The notes: generated from the sequence alone by a model not told the origin. Positions 1-6,710 are shown, counted from the first letter of the stretch. The stretch: DNA of 8,137 nucleotides from Candidatus Krumholzibacteriia bacterium (GCA_028718575.1 JAQULN010000116.1:1-8137); one strand, 5' to 3'. Made by a program: numbers and translations.

Positions 1-518
1 AAGGTGCCGGCGATCAGTTCGACCGTCGCGCCCTCGCGCTGGACGGCGGCCACGCGCGCGCGCGCCGCGTCGGCCGGCATGAAGATCACCGCTTGCTGGC
101 CGATCAGGCGCGCCGCCCAGGCCACCGCGCGGCCGTGGTTGCCGTCGGTGGCGGCGGCGAAGGTGATCTCGCCCAGGCGTTCGCGCACGGTCGGATCGCG
201 GAACGACGCGGGGTCGAGCGCCTGGCCGGTCGCCTGCCGCCAGCGCCCGTTGATCACCTGGAAGATCGCGTAGCTTGCGCCCAGGCCTTTGAAGGCGCCG
301 ATTCCGAAGCGGCCGGCCTCGTCCTTGACGGCGACCGCGCCCAGACCCAACTCGCGCGCGAGGTCGGGGCAGTCGCGCAGCGGCGTGGGCGCGTAGCCGG
401 GGAGCAATCGGTGCAGCGGCAGCTGCGCGCGCGCGGCGATCGCGGCGGTGTACGCCAGCTCCGGCGCGCTCCAGTCGGGCGCGTCGCAGCGGAGCGGATT
501 CGCGGCGTAGCGTGCCAT
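1..518 (-). CDS. ygeX: Diaminopropionate ammonia-lyase, C-terminus beyond window
   Basis: PLP-dependent fold-type II lyase that splits 2,3-diaminopropionate into pyruvate and two ammonia; cytoplasmic. Only the first 172 residues are visible; the E. coli enzyme is about 400 residues, so more than half lies left of the window. The visible part aligns by eye along its whole length with E. coli YgeX: the segment VKDEAGRFGIGAFKGLG (64-80) carries the PLP Schiff-base lysine K77 (the same number as the known enzyme), and TDGNHGRAVAWAA (124-136) carries the aspartate (D125) matching the second catalytic residue of the family. The ATG at 518-516 was chosen because a GGAGGT Shine-Dalgarno lies 8 bases upstream (527-532, inside the end of ygfK) and because the preceding gene's TGA ends only 1 base away, implying translational coupling. 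Last visible gene of the ygeW-ygfK-ygeX operon. Threonine dehydratase is the main alternative, but the GRFG-x-x-AFK and TDGNHGR motifs favour YgeX. Confidence 0.95.
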   Translation of the reverse strand, partial: MARYAANPLRCDAPDWSAPELAYTAAIAARAQLPLHRLLPGYAPTPLRDCPDLARELGLGAVAVKDEAGRFGIGAFKGLGASYAIFQVINGRWRQATGQALDPASFRDPTVRERLGEITFAAATDGNHGRAVAWAARLIGQQAVIFMPADAARARVAAVQREGATVELIAGT

Positions 519-519
519 G

Positions 520-3500
520 TCAGGTGACCTCCGCGAAACCGCCGACGAGCGGATGATCGGCCAGGCCGTCGAGCAGGACAGCGAGACGGGCGGCGCCGCG
601 CAGGTCGAGTGTCCAGGGTCCGTTCGCCAGGCTCTCGACCTGCCGGACCGCGAACGTCGCGGCGTCGAGTTCCACGCGCGCGACCGCGGCCTCGTAGACG
701 AAGCAGTCGCCGCGCCGTGTAAGCCGGTGGTCGCGGCCGTCGCTCGGCGGCTCGTCTGCCGGCTCCCGTAGTCGTTCGCCCGCCGGCTCACCCGCCAGTT
801 CGCTGCGCCGCTGTTCGATGGTGGTCGCTGCGCCCTGCCGGGTCAAGCGGTGGACCCCGTCGTGCCGCGCGAAGACGTCGTGGCTCAACGCCAGCCGCGG
901 TTTGTCGCGATACGGCGCGCCAGCCGTCGGGCAGAACGTCGCGCAATTGCCGCACTCGTTGCAGAAGTCGACGAGGTTGGCGGTCTGGTGCGTTTGGACG
1001 ACCGTGAACTCGCCGTCGGGAACCAGCGCGATCGCCGGGCCGCCGCCGGCGTGGTCCGCGGCGCCGGCCACGATCTTGACCAGCGGCCAGCGCACCGGCG
1101 GCAGGTCGTAAGCGAGGTTGGCGCGGTTCGGGCAGACCGAGACGCAGACATCGCAGCGGACCGCGCAGTCGAGGCAGCGCGCGGCCTCGGCCCGCGCCTG
1201 CTCGGCCGTCAGCTCGCCGATCACCAGATCGAGGTCGCCCGGTCCGGTCATGGCGCGCACGAGCGGCAGAACAGGCGGCCGCAACCGGGCAGCGCGGTCT
1301 TGCCACTCGGGCAGCGGCCGCTCGCGCCACGGCGGCACGACAGCGGCCGCGCGGTCGCCGGCGGGGTCGGCATCGGCGGCGTCGGCGGGGTCAGCGTCAC
1401 GAACGGACGGCAGTCCCAGCGCCGCGAGCATCTGCTCGGCGGCGCGCCGCCCGTCGGCGATCGCCTCGATCAAGGTGCCGCTGCGGCGCAGGGCATCGCC
1501 GCCGGTCAGCACGCGCGCGATGCCGGTCTGCAAGACCAGCGCCGTATCGGCGGGGGCGTTCGCCGGCAGATCGCGCAGGGTGAGCAGGTCGCCCGCCAGG
1601 CGCTGGCCGACGGCGGGAATCACCGCGTCGACCATGAGGGTTTCGGTCACGCCGGGAATCGGTTCGGGACGCCGCCGGCCGGAGGCGTCGAGAGCGCCCA
1701 GGCGCATGCGCCGGCTGACGACCATGAGCTTGCCGTCCAGCAGCGGCTCGATGGTTTTTGGCTCGACCAGCTCGCGGATCAGGACCCCTTCCGCTTGAAT
1801 CGCCTGGATCTCTTCGCGCGCGGCCGGCATCTCGGCCAGCGTGCGGCGATAGAGCAGGTGGACCAGGCCGCCGGGAGCGACCAGGCGCAGCGCGGTGCGC
1901 GCGGCGTCCATCGCGGTGTTGCCGCCGCCGATCACAGCCACGGTTCGACCGAGTGCCGGCGGCTGGCCGCGGCGCGCGGCGGACAAGAAGCGCAGCGCCG
2001 GCCAGACGCCGGGCAGGTCGGTGCCGGAAACGCCCAGCTCGCGGTCGGCCTGGGCCCCGATCCCCGCGAACACGAGGTCGTATTCCTGCAGGAGTTCTCG
2101 TAGCCGAGCGCGGTCGATCATCTCGCCCGTGCGGATCTCGATCCCTGTCGCCGTGATCCGTCGCAGATCGCGCTGGATGTCGCGGTCGGTCAGGCGAAAG
2201 ACCGGAATCGCACCGGCGACCATGCCGCCGGCAACGTCGTTGGCTTCGTAGACCGTGACGCGCACGCCGGCCAGGTTGAGGTACCAGGCGCAGGCGAGGC
2301 CGGCCGGTCCGGCGCCGACCACGGCCACGCGATGGCCGGTCGGCGCGACCGCCACCGGCACCGGCGGTGCGGGCGGGGGCGCGGTGTGCGCGAGCGTGCG
2401 CTTGACGTCGCGGATGCGCACCGGCGCCTCGTAGTTGACGCGCGTGCAGCGCGGCTGGCACGGATGGTCGCAGACCATGCCGGTGACCGTGGGGAACGGA
2501 TTGTCGCGCAGGACGACCCCAAGCGCCGCGGTCAACTCGCCGCGCGCGGTGTGGGCCATGTAGGCGGGCACGTCCTGGCCGGCGGGACAGGTATCGCGAC
2601 ACGGCGCGCCGATGCAGTCGAAGGGACCGAGGGCGCGGCGGGTCTTGACGCTGCGGTCGGGGTAGGTCGCTTTGTGGTAAGCGGGATCGGCGGCGACCTC
2701 GGCGGCGTAGGCCTTGAGGTTGGCGAGTGCGGCGGCGCCGACCTGGGCGGGGTCGGTTACGCCGGGGAGATCGGTTGCGCCGGCGCACTGTAAGATATAC
2801 GTGTCGAGATCGCGCGCGCCGGCGCTGTCCAACGCAGCCTGCAGGTTGTCCAGGTACTGATGCAGGCGCTGGTAGCCGCCAGGCCGCAAGAGGTCGGAGC
2901 AGACCGTGACCGGCGTCAGGCCGCAGGCGGCGATCCGCGCGACGTTGGGCGCCGCGGCGCCGCCGGCGAAAGAGATGTCCAACTCGCCCGCGAAAGCATC
3001 TTGCAGCGCGGCGGCCAGGCGCACCGCGACCGGATGCAGCGCGCGACCGCTCAGATAGACCATCGCCTCGGACGCGGGCAGCACGCCCCGCGTGTTGCGG
3101 CAGGCCAGCGTGTTCGAGAGCTTGACGCCAAAGCCGAGGCCCAGGCGCGCGGCCTCATCGCGCAGAGCGCGGATCAGGTCGAGGGCAGCATCCCAGGCGA
3201 GGTCCGCCGCGAACGCGCTATCGGGGACGTCGATCCCGTAGCCGAGCGTCTCGCCCAGCAGTTCCCGCACCGCAGAGGCTCCGAGCAGCGTAGGATTCAG
3301 CTTGATCGTGGTGTGCAGGCCGCGCTCGGCGAGCAGGAAGCGGCCGATGCGCTCGATCTCCTCGGGCGGGCAGCCGTGCATGGTCGAGAGGGTGACGCTG
3401 TCGCAGAGGCGCGCGGCCGGCGCGATCTCGGCCGCGCCTGGATAGACCGCGCTCGCCGCGCGCAGGCGGCGCGCCAGTTCGAGGTTGGGTGCGGCGAGCC

Positions 3501-4059
3501 GGTCGAGGCAGCGCTGCATGGCGGCGGAGCGGATACCGGCGAGGTCGTAGCCCACGCTGAGGTCCATGGCGAAGCCGGGGTTGCCATCGGGCGCGGCGCC
3601 GGCGGCGGCGCGGGCGGCCGGCGTCTGGCTCGGCGCGGCAAGCAGGGCCTCGTGCCTGAGCACGCTGATCGCCGTCCAGGCGTCGAGGTATTGATCGGCG
3701 CTCACCTCGAGCGGCAGCTCCTGCGACCACTCGCAGTTGTAGCCCTCGTCGGCCATGTCGATGCAGGGGCGCGGCACATCGAGCCGGTCGCGCTGCTGCA
3801 CAGTCTTCAGCTCGAGGTAGCGCGCGCCGCAGAGCCAGGCGGCCACCAGGTTCTGGGCGAGCTGGCTCTGCGGTCCGGCAGCGACGCCCACCGGCGACTC
3901 GAGGCGGCGACCGCGCCGCGTGAGCGCGAAGTGACGACCGGCGAGATCACAGCGGAAGAGGTCCTGGTGCAGGCCGAAGACCGTGCCGCGCGCGGCCCGC
4001 TCGTCCCGGATCCACGCCAGTAAGCGTTCCAGGGACAGCGGTGCCAGCTCGGCGCGCAT
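520..4059 (-). CDS. ygfK: YgfK-type flavin/iron-sulphur oxidoreductase (putative selenate reductase subunit)
   Basis: A 1179-residue cytoplasmic multidomain oxidoreductase of the YgfK family (annotated as putative selenate reductase; its true substrate is more likely in purine catabolism). Domain order: residues about 1-430 form a dihydroorotate-dehydrogenase-like domain with family signatures EGYNCEWSQELPLEVS (105-120), STMHGCPPEEIERI (225-238) and KLNPTLLG (253-260). An N-terminal cluster domain of the GltD/dihydropyrimidine dehydrogenase type has cysteines C482, C487, C491, C530, C534, C538. An FAD Rossmann motif VGAGPAGLACAWYL (581-594) is followed by an NAD(P)H motif VIGGGNTAMDAAR (709-721). 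A C-terminal ferredoxin part has two 4Fe-4S motifs: C962, C965, C969, C972, C976 and C1033, C1036, C1039, C1043. The architecture resembles dihydropyrimidine dehydrogenase with rearranged domains. It is longer than the approximately 1030-residue E. coli protein; Asp/Ala/Pro- and Glu/Pro-rich stretches near 887-910 and 1088-1110 explain part of this. The ATG at 4059 has AGGGG 8 bases upstream and lies 4 bases after the ygeW stop. Confidence 0.95.
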   Translation of the reverse strand: MRAELAPLSLERLLAWIRDERAARGTVFGLHQDLFRCDLAGRHFALTRRGRRLESPVGVAAGPQSQLAQNLVAAWLCGARYLELKTVQQRDRLDVPRPCIDMADEGYNCEWSQELPLEVSADQYLDAWTAISVLRHEALLAAPSQTPAARAAAGAAPDGNPGFAMDLSVGYDLAGIRSAAMQRCLDRLAAPNLELARRLRAASAVYPGAAEIAPAARLCDSVTLSTMHGCPPEEIERIGRFLLAERGLHTTIKLNPTLLGASAVRELLGETLGYGIDVPDSAFAADLAWDAALDLIRALRDEAARLGLGFGVKLSNTLACRNTRGVLPASEAMVYLSGRALHPVAVRLAAALQDAFAGELDISFAGGAAAPNVARIAACGLTPVTVCSDLLRPGGYQRLHQYLDNLQAALDSAGARDLDTYILQCAGATDLPGVTDPAQVGAAALANLKAYAAEVAADPAYHKATYPDRSVKTRRALGPFDCIGAPCRDTCPAGQDVPAYMAHTARGELTAALGVVLRDNPFPTVTGMVCDHPCQPRCTRVNYEAPVRIRDVKRTLAHTAPPPAPPVPVAVAPTGHRVAVVGAGPAGLACAWYLNLAGVRVTVYEANDVAGGMVAGAIPVFRLTDRDIQRDLRRITATGIEIRTGEMIDRARLRELLQEYDLVFAGIGAQADRELGVSGTDLPGVWPALRFLSAARRGQPPALGRTVAVIGGGNTAMDAARTALRLVAPGGLVHLLYRRTLAEMPAAREEIQAIQAEGVLIRELVEPKTIEPLLDGKLMVVSRRMRLGALDASGRRRPEPIPGVTETLMVDAVIPAVGQRLAGDLLTLRDLPANAPADTALVLQTGIARVLTGGDALRRSGTLIEAIADGRRAAEQMLAALGLPSVRDADPADAADADPAGDRAAAVVPPWRERPLPEWQDRAARLRPPVLPLVRAMTGPGDLDLVIGELTAEQARAEAARCLDCAVRCDVCVSVCPNRANLAYDLPPVRWPLVKIVAGAADHAGGGPAIALVPDGEFTVVQTHQTANLVDFCNECGNCATFCPTAGAPYRDKPRLALSHDVFARHDGVHRLTRQGAATTIEQRRSELAGEPAGERLREPADEPPSDGRDHRLTRRGDCFVYEAAVARVELDAATFAVRQVESLANGPWTLDLRGAARLAVLLDGLADHPLVGGFAEVT

Positions 4060-4063
4060 GGCG

Positions 4064-5311
4064 TCAACCCCTCAGGCGCGGCCGGGCGCGGCCGAGCAGC
4101 GAGCGCAGCAGCCCGGCGGGGTCCGCGAAGCGGCTGCCGAGGATCATCGCGGCGATCACGTAGGGTTTGTAGCCGGCCTGGCGGTAGAGTGGCACGCGGT
4201 GCTGCTCGAAGACCTCGGCCGAGACCTCGCCGCGGCGGCATGAGACGTCCGTGATGTCGGCGGGCAGGCAGTGCAGGTAATGGGCCTTGCCGTCGCGGGT
4301 GCGGTCCATGAGGGCACGGTCGCAGGTCCAGCCGGCGTGTTCGGCGTTCTGGGCCAGGCACTCGCGCTCGAGGTCGGCCAAGGCCGCGCGGTCGCCCCCG
4401 CGCAGCAGTTCGGTGCGGCGTTCCATGATGCGAAACGGCGCCCAGCTCTTGGGGTAGACGATGTCGGCGCCGGCAAAAGCCTCGGCCATGTCGTGCGTGC
4501 GGTGGAAACTGCCGCCGCTGTCGCGCGCTTGCTGCTGCGCGCGCTCGAGGGTGCCTGGCAGGAGGTCGTAGCCGGGCGGATGCGCCAGCACGACGTCCAT
4601 GCCGAGGCGGGTCATCAGGCCGAGCACGCCCTGCGGCACCGACAGCGGCTTGCCGTAGCTCGGCGAGTACGCCCAGCTCATCACCAGCTTGCGGCCGCGC
4701 AGGTTCTCGAGCGAGCCGAACTCGCGGCGCAGGTGCTGCAGGTCGGCGAGGGTCTGGGTGGGATGGTCGATGTCGCACTGCAAATTGACGACCGCAGGCC
4801 GCCCGGGCAGCACGCCCTCGCGGTGCGCCTGGTCGAGCGCGGCGGCGACCTCGGTCATGTAGGTATGGCCGGCGCCCAAATATATATCGTCACGGATGCC
4901 GATCGCCTCGCTCAGGAACGACACCATGACCGCGGTCTCGCGCACAGTTTCGCCATGGGAGAGCTGCGACTTGCCCTCGTCGAGGTCTTGCACCGCCAGA
5001 CCCAGCAGATCGGCCGCCGAGGCGAAGGAGAAGCGCGTGCGCGTCGACTGGTCGCGGAACTGGCTGATCGCCAGGCCCGAGGCGAAGCAGCGCGTGTCGA
5101 TGTTGCGCAGGCGCAGGAGGCGCAACGCTTCGGCGATGTCGAGCAGGGCGACCAGGTCGTCGAGGCTCTTCTGCCAGGTCAAGAGGACATCGCCGCCGTA
5201 CAGCTCATGGCGGCCGGCGGCGAGGCGAAAGAGGGTGGCATCGAGCGCGGCGTCGGAGGCGTGGCCGGACGCCGGGTCGGCGGCTGGTTTTCGCGGGTCG
5301 GCGGCGTGCAT
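4064..5311 (-). CDS. ygeW: YgeW-type carbamoyltransferase
   Basis: A 415-residue member of the aspartate/ornithine carbamoyltransferase superfamily, closest to E. coli YgeW (about 396 residues). It is expected to move a carbamoyl group between phosphate and an amino group; in the catabolic direction it would give carbamoyl phosphate, from which ATP can be recovered. Visible motifs: STRTR (89-93) binds carbamoyl phosphate, DHPTQTLADLQHL (182-194) is the second carbamoyl-phosphate motif, and HCLPAD (347-352) is the HCLP loop. YgeW-specific stretches are GKSQLSHGETVRETAVMVSF (113-132), WAYSPSYGKPLSVPQG (213-228) and YPKSWAPF (286-293). These match YgeW rather than ornithine or aspartate carbamoyltransferases. 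The first roughly 25 residues are low-complexity and not conserved. The ATG at 5311 has AAGGA 9 bases upstream (5321-5325). First gene of the leftward operon; a sigma-54 type promoter lies upstream at 5396-5411. The natural acceptor was long unknown; a ureido intermediate of purine breakdown is inferred from context. Confidence 0.95.
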   Translation of the reverse strand: MHAADPRKPAADPASGHASDAALDATLFRLAAGRHELYGGDVLLTWQKSLDDLVALLDIAEALRLLRLRNIDTRCFASGLAISQFRDQSTRTRFSFASAADLLGLAVQDLDEGKSQLSHGETVRETAVMVSFLSEAIGIRDDIYLGAGHTYMTEVAAALDQAHREGVLPGRPAVVNLQCDIDHPTQTLADLQHLRREFGSLENLRGRKLVMSWAYSPSYGKPLSVPQGVLGLMTRLGMDVVLAHPPGYDLLPGTLERAQQQARDSGGSFHRTHDMAEAFAGADIVYPKSWAPFRIMERRTELLRGGDRAALADLERECLAQNAEHAGWTCDRALMDRTRDGKAHYLHCLPADITDVSCRRGEVSAEVFEQHRVPLYRQAGYKPYVIAAMILGSRFADPAGLLRSLLGRARPRLRG

Positions 5312-5395
5312 CGCGCGGCGTCCTTCGTTTGGCCGGGGTCGGCCGGTGGACCTGGCAAGCTGCTACGAGCTAGAGTGCGACACCGGGCGCGGCAA

Positions 5396-5411
5396 TGCAA
5401 GGGACTAGCCA
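5396..5411 (-). promoter_or_regulatory. Sigma-54 (-24/-12) promoter for the ygeW operon
   Basis: Read on the minus strand the sequence is TGGCTAGTCCCTTGCA, preceded by C. It fits the sigma-54 consensus YTGGCACG-N4-TTGCW with the invariant GG and GC exactly 10 bases apart and a complete TTGCA at the -12 element. Only the ACG after TGGC departs from consensus. The start of transcription would fall near 5385, giving a leader of about 75 bases before the ygeW ATG. In E. coli the neighbouring gene ygeV encodes a sigma-54 activator-type protein, so this mode of control has precedent near this gene set. No activator gene is inside the window. Confidence 0.6.
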
Positions 5412-5612
5412 GGCCTGGGGCGACTGTGGTCCGTTGCCGGCGGGTGGATGACCGGATAGGGCGAAGGTGACCTCCAGGTTCTCTTCCGAGAGCGCGCAGC
5501 CGCGGGATCTTTTCGTTGGCGGTCGTAGGGGGCGAACGCTCGATTTGGCGTGGGGGGCAGTAGGGGGAGATGCGGGGATTTTCAGGAGGGGCGTTTCCTG
5601 GATACGAAGGTC

Positions 5613-5629
5613 GCGGTAGCTCGCGGTAG
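5613..5629 (+). repeat. 17-base direct repeat, left copy
   Basis: GCGGTAGCTCGCGGTAG, identical to 6291-6307 on the other side of the brnT-brnA pair. Internally it is a 10-base unit (GCGGTAGCTC) repeated about 1.7 times. Both copies are followed within 8-13 bases by GTCTTGG. Confidence 0.8.
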
Positions 5630-5647
5630 ATGTCTTGGAAACTGTGG

Positions 5648-5676
5648 TTGCGCGCTTGTAGCGCTGTCGTTACAAT
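5648..5676 (+). promoter_or_regulatory. Sigma-70 type promoter of brnT-brnA with overlapping palindrome
   Basis: TTGCGC (5648-5653), a 17-base spacer, then TACAAT (5671-5676), which differs from TATAAT at one base. Transcription would begin about 7 bases after the -10, at or next to the A of the brnT ATG (5683). The -10 is embedded in TTAC-AAT-GTAA (5670-5680), an inverted repeat that a ribbon-helix-helix antitoxin could occupy; AGCGCT (5660-5665) is a second small palindrome in the spacer. Autoregulation is known for BrnTA systems; the exact operator here is inferred. Confidence 0.55.
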
Positions 5677-5682
5677 GTAAAT

Positions 5683-5970
5683 ATGGCGGGCTTGAGGATC
5701 GAATGGGATCCGCGGAAAGCGGCGTCGAATCTGAAGAAGCACGGCGTGTCCTTTGAGGAGGCTGCGTTCGCCTTTTCGGATGAGCACGCGCGCCTTATTC
5801 GCGATCCTGATCACTCAGAAGAAGAGGACAGATTCGTCCTCCTTGGTTTGAGTCGGTCTTTGCGGGTGCTCGTCGTCTGTCATTGCTATCGCGAATCGGC
5901 AGAGGTGATACGGATCATTTCTGCACGCCGGGCAAATCGGTCCGAACGCGACCAGTACCAGGTTGGCTGA
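5683..5970 (+). CDS. brnT: BrnT family toxin (ribonuclease)
   Basis: A 95-residue protein of the BrnT family (formerly DUF497), a RelE-like fold ribonuclease toxin that slows growth by cleaving RNA and is neutralised by BrnA. Family signatures: EWDPRKAASNLKKHGVSF (7-24), then a central LLGLSRSLRVLVVCH segment (53-67) and the C-terminal RIISARRANRSERDQY (77-92). The length is normal for the family. There is no Shine-Dalgarno before the ATG, and the predicted transcription start coincides with it, so it may be translated from a leaderless message. The gene lies directly before its antitoxin, with TGA-G-ATG between them, the usual toxin-first order of brnTA. GC content is lower than in the ygfK operon. 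Confidence 0.93.
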   Translation: MAGLRIEWDPRKAASNLKKHGVSFEEAAFAFSDEHARLIRDPDHSEEEDRFVLLGLSRSLRVLVVCHCYRESAEVIRIISARRANRSERDQYQVG

Positions 5971-5971
5971 G

Positions 5972-6190
5972 ATGCGAAAGAACTACGACTTTTCGAAGGG
6001 CAAGAAGAACCCCTACGCCGGCCGTCTCAAGAAGCAAGTTACCATTCGGCTCGAAGAGGCGACAGTGGCGTACTTCAAGGAGCTGGCGGACGAACTCGGT
6101 ATCCCTTATCAGACGCTGATCAACCTCTACTTGCGGGACTGTGCCTCCAGCGGTCGGCGTCCGAATCTGGCGTGGAAGCCAAGAAACTAA
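5972..6190 (+). CDS. brnA: BrnA family antitoxin
   Basis: A 72-residue DNA-binding antitoxin expected to bind BrnT and repress the shared promoter. The N-terminus MRKNYDFSKGKKNPY is characteristic of BrnA/CopG-type partners of BrnT. Residues about 20-58 fit a ribbon-helix-helix: a beta strand KKQVTIRL (20-27) followed by two helices (28-41 and 45-58). I start at the ATG at 5972, one base after the toxin stop, with AGG at 5960-5962 about 9 bases upstream. A TTG at 5963 in the same frame would add three residues and overlap the toxin gene; it is less likely because the conserved N-terminus begins at the ATG. Confidence 0.9.
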   Translation: MRKNYDFSKGKKNPYAGRLKKQVTIRLEEATVAYFKELADELGIPYQTLINLYLRDCASSGRRPNLAWKPRN

Positions 6191-6241
6191 GGCGGAGGGC
6201 ATCTACCAACAGCTTGCACCAGGCAATCACGTCTGTCACGT

Positions 6242-6269
6242 CTTGTGCTGGCGCACAAGCCGCGCCAGC
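6242..6269 (+). other. Two overlapping, mutually exclusive stem-loops
   Basis: Hairpin A pairs CTTGTGC (6242-6248) with GCACAAG (6253-6259) around the loop TGGC: 7 perfect pairs. Hairpin B pairs GCTGGCGC (6247-6254) with GCGCCAGC (6262-6269) around ACAAGCC: 8 perfect pairs. They share bases 6247-6259 and cannot form together. No T-run follows either, so this is not a standard intrinsic terminator, although B could still terminate or protect the brnTA message, which ends about 50 bases upstream. Confidence 0.6.
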
Positions 6270-6290
6270 CGGGCTTACTGGTGAAGCTGA

Positions 6291-6307
6291 GCGGTAGCTC
6301 GCGGTAG
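6291..6307 (+). repeat. 17-base direct repeat, right copy, within 10-base tandem repeats
   Basis: Identical to 5613-5629. Here the 10-base unit GCGGTAGCTC occurs twice in full (6291-6310) and continues into GCAGT. GTCTTGG follows at 6314-6320, as it does after the left copy. Confidence 0.8.
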
Positions 6308-6568
6308 CTCGCAGTCTTGGTCGTTGACGGCCGGGAGGGGGAAGGGCGGGCGGCGGACGCGGCCGGCCGTACTCGCTTTCAACGGCAAGAAAGCGGCTCT
6401 GGTCTTCTCTGGGCGGCAGGGGGTTGAATTCGGGGTTCAGGATGATAGAGTCGGCAGAAGAGCGCTTTTCGTCGCGCCGTCGACGAGTGGTGCTGCGAAC
6501 CGTACCTGGGATGTGCGATACTGGCACGAGTTGGGCCGAATGGTATTGGAGAGCGTCGTTTGACGAAC

Positions 6569-6657
6569 TTGAGCTGTCGGTCCGGCGCTGTCACGGTCCT
6601 GGCAGAGCGCCATGACACCATTGAAGCTGTCAGTCAGCACTGTCACGGCGCTGGCAG
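6569..6657 (+). repeat. Imperfect direct repeat of an approximately 37-base CTGTCA-rich element
   Basis: Copy 1 (6569-6605) and copy 2 (6621-6657) both begin TTGA, contain two CTGTC motifs 13-14 bases apart, then CTGTCACGG and end CTGGCAG. Starts are 52 bases apart. The four CTGTCR motifs are at 6574, 6588, 6627 and 6640; another lies at 6233. CTGTCA and TGGCAG within each copy can also pair as a weak hairpin. The position 60-150 bases before the gene at 6718 would suit a regulator binding array, but a decayed mobile-element end is equally possible. Confidence 0.65.
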
Positions 6658-6703
6658 GAGCCAGCACCGCGCCAACTCCGCCTGCAGCTTAACGCCGGGA
6701 CAA

Positions 6704-6710
6704 GAGAGGA
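6704..6710 (+). promoter_or_regulatory. Ribosome binding site for the SIMPL gene
   Basis: GAGAGGA ends 7 bases before the ATG at 6718. It fixes this start, which also gives an intact signal peptide. Confidence 0.75.

Larger units (their letters stand above)
5312..5682. other. Divergent intergenic region between ygeW and brnT
   Basis: This 371-base stretch separates the leftward catabolic operon from the rightward toxin-antitoxin pair. I see no credible gene; the ORFs crossing it lack family features and run antisense into neighbours. It holds the ygeW leader, a sigma-54 candidate (5396-5411, minus), a small AGGTGACCT palindrome at 5465-5473 that could be an activator half-site pair for that promoter (speculative), a CTCT-TCCG-AGAG inverted repeat at 5481-5492, a purine-rich stretch around 5550-5590, the first copy of a 17-base repeat (5613-5629) and the brnT promoter (5648-5676). 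Confidence 0.7.

Noticed and set aside
850..2103. Long plus-strand ORF of 417 codons opposite ygfK (and a similar one at 4271-5470 opposite ygeW)
   Set aside because: Arg/Ala/Gly-rich translations with no family motifs, lying exactly antisense to well-conserved genes; GC-rich third positions keep antisense frames open.
4870..4890. AT-rich pocket inside ygeW (AATATATAT) with rare ATA and TTG codons
   Set aside because: It encodes the conserved IRDDIYLG stretch in frame; a few rare codons are not enough to argue for an insertion or regulatory site.
5179..5814. Minus-strand ORF of 211 codons spanning the ygeW start, intergenic region and brnT
   Set aside because: It runs through ygeW in another frame and antisense through brnT; the translation is low-complexity with no motif.
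5963..5971. TTG start giving a longer BrnA
   Set aside because: It would add only three residues ahead of the conserved N-terminus and overlap brnT; the ATG at 5972 fits the family better.
6522..6536. Plus-strand sigma-54-like TGGCACG with GC ten bases after the GG
   Set aside because: The -24 half is perfect, but the -12 element reads GGGCC instead of TTGCW, and the start would lie about 170 bases from the next gene. Too weak to call.
6324..6563. ORF of 79 codons in the intergenic region
   Set aside because: No ribosome site, no recognisable motif, no secretion signal, and competing ORFs of similar length on the other strand.
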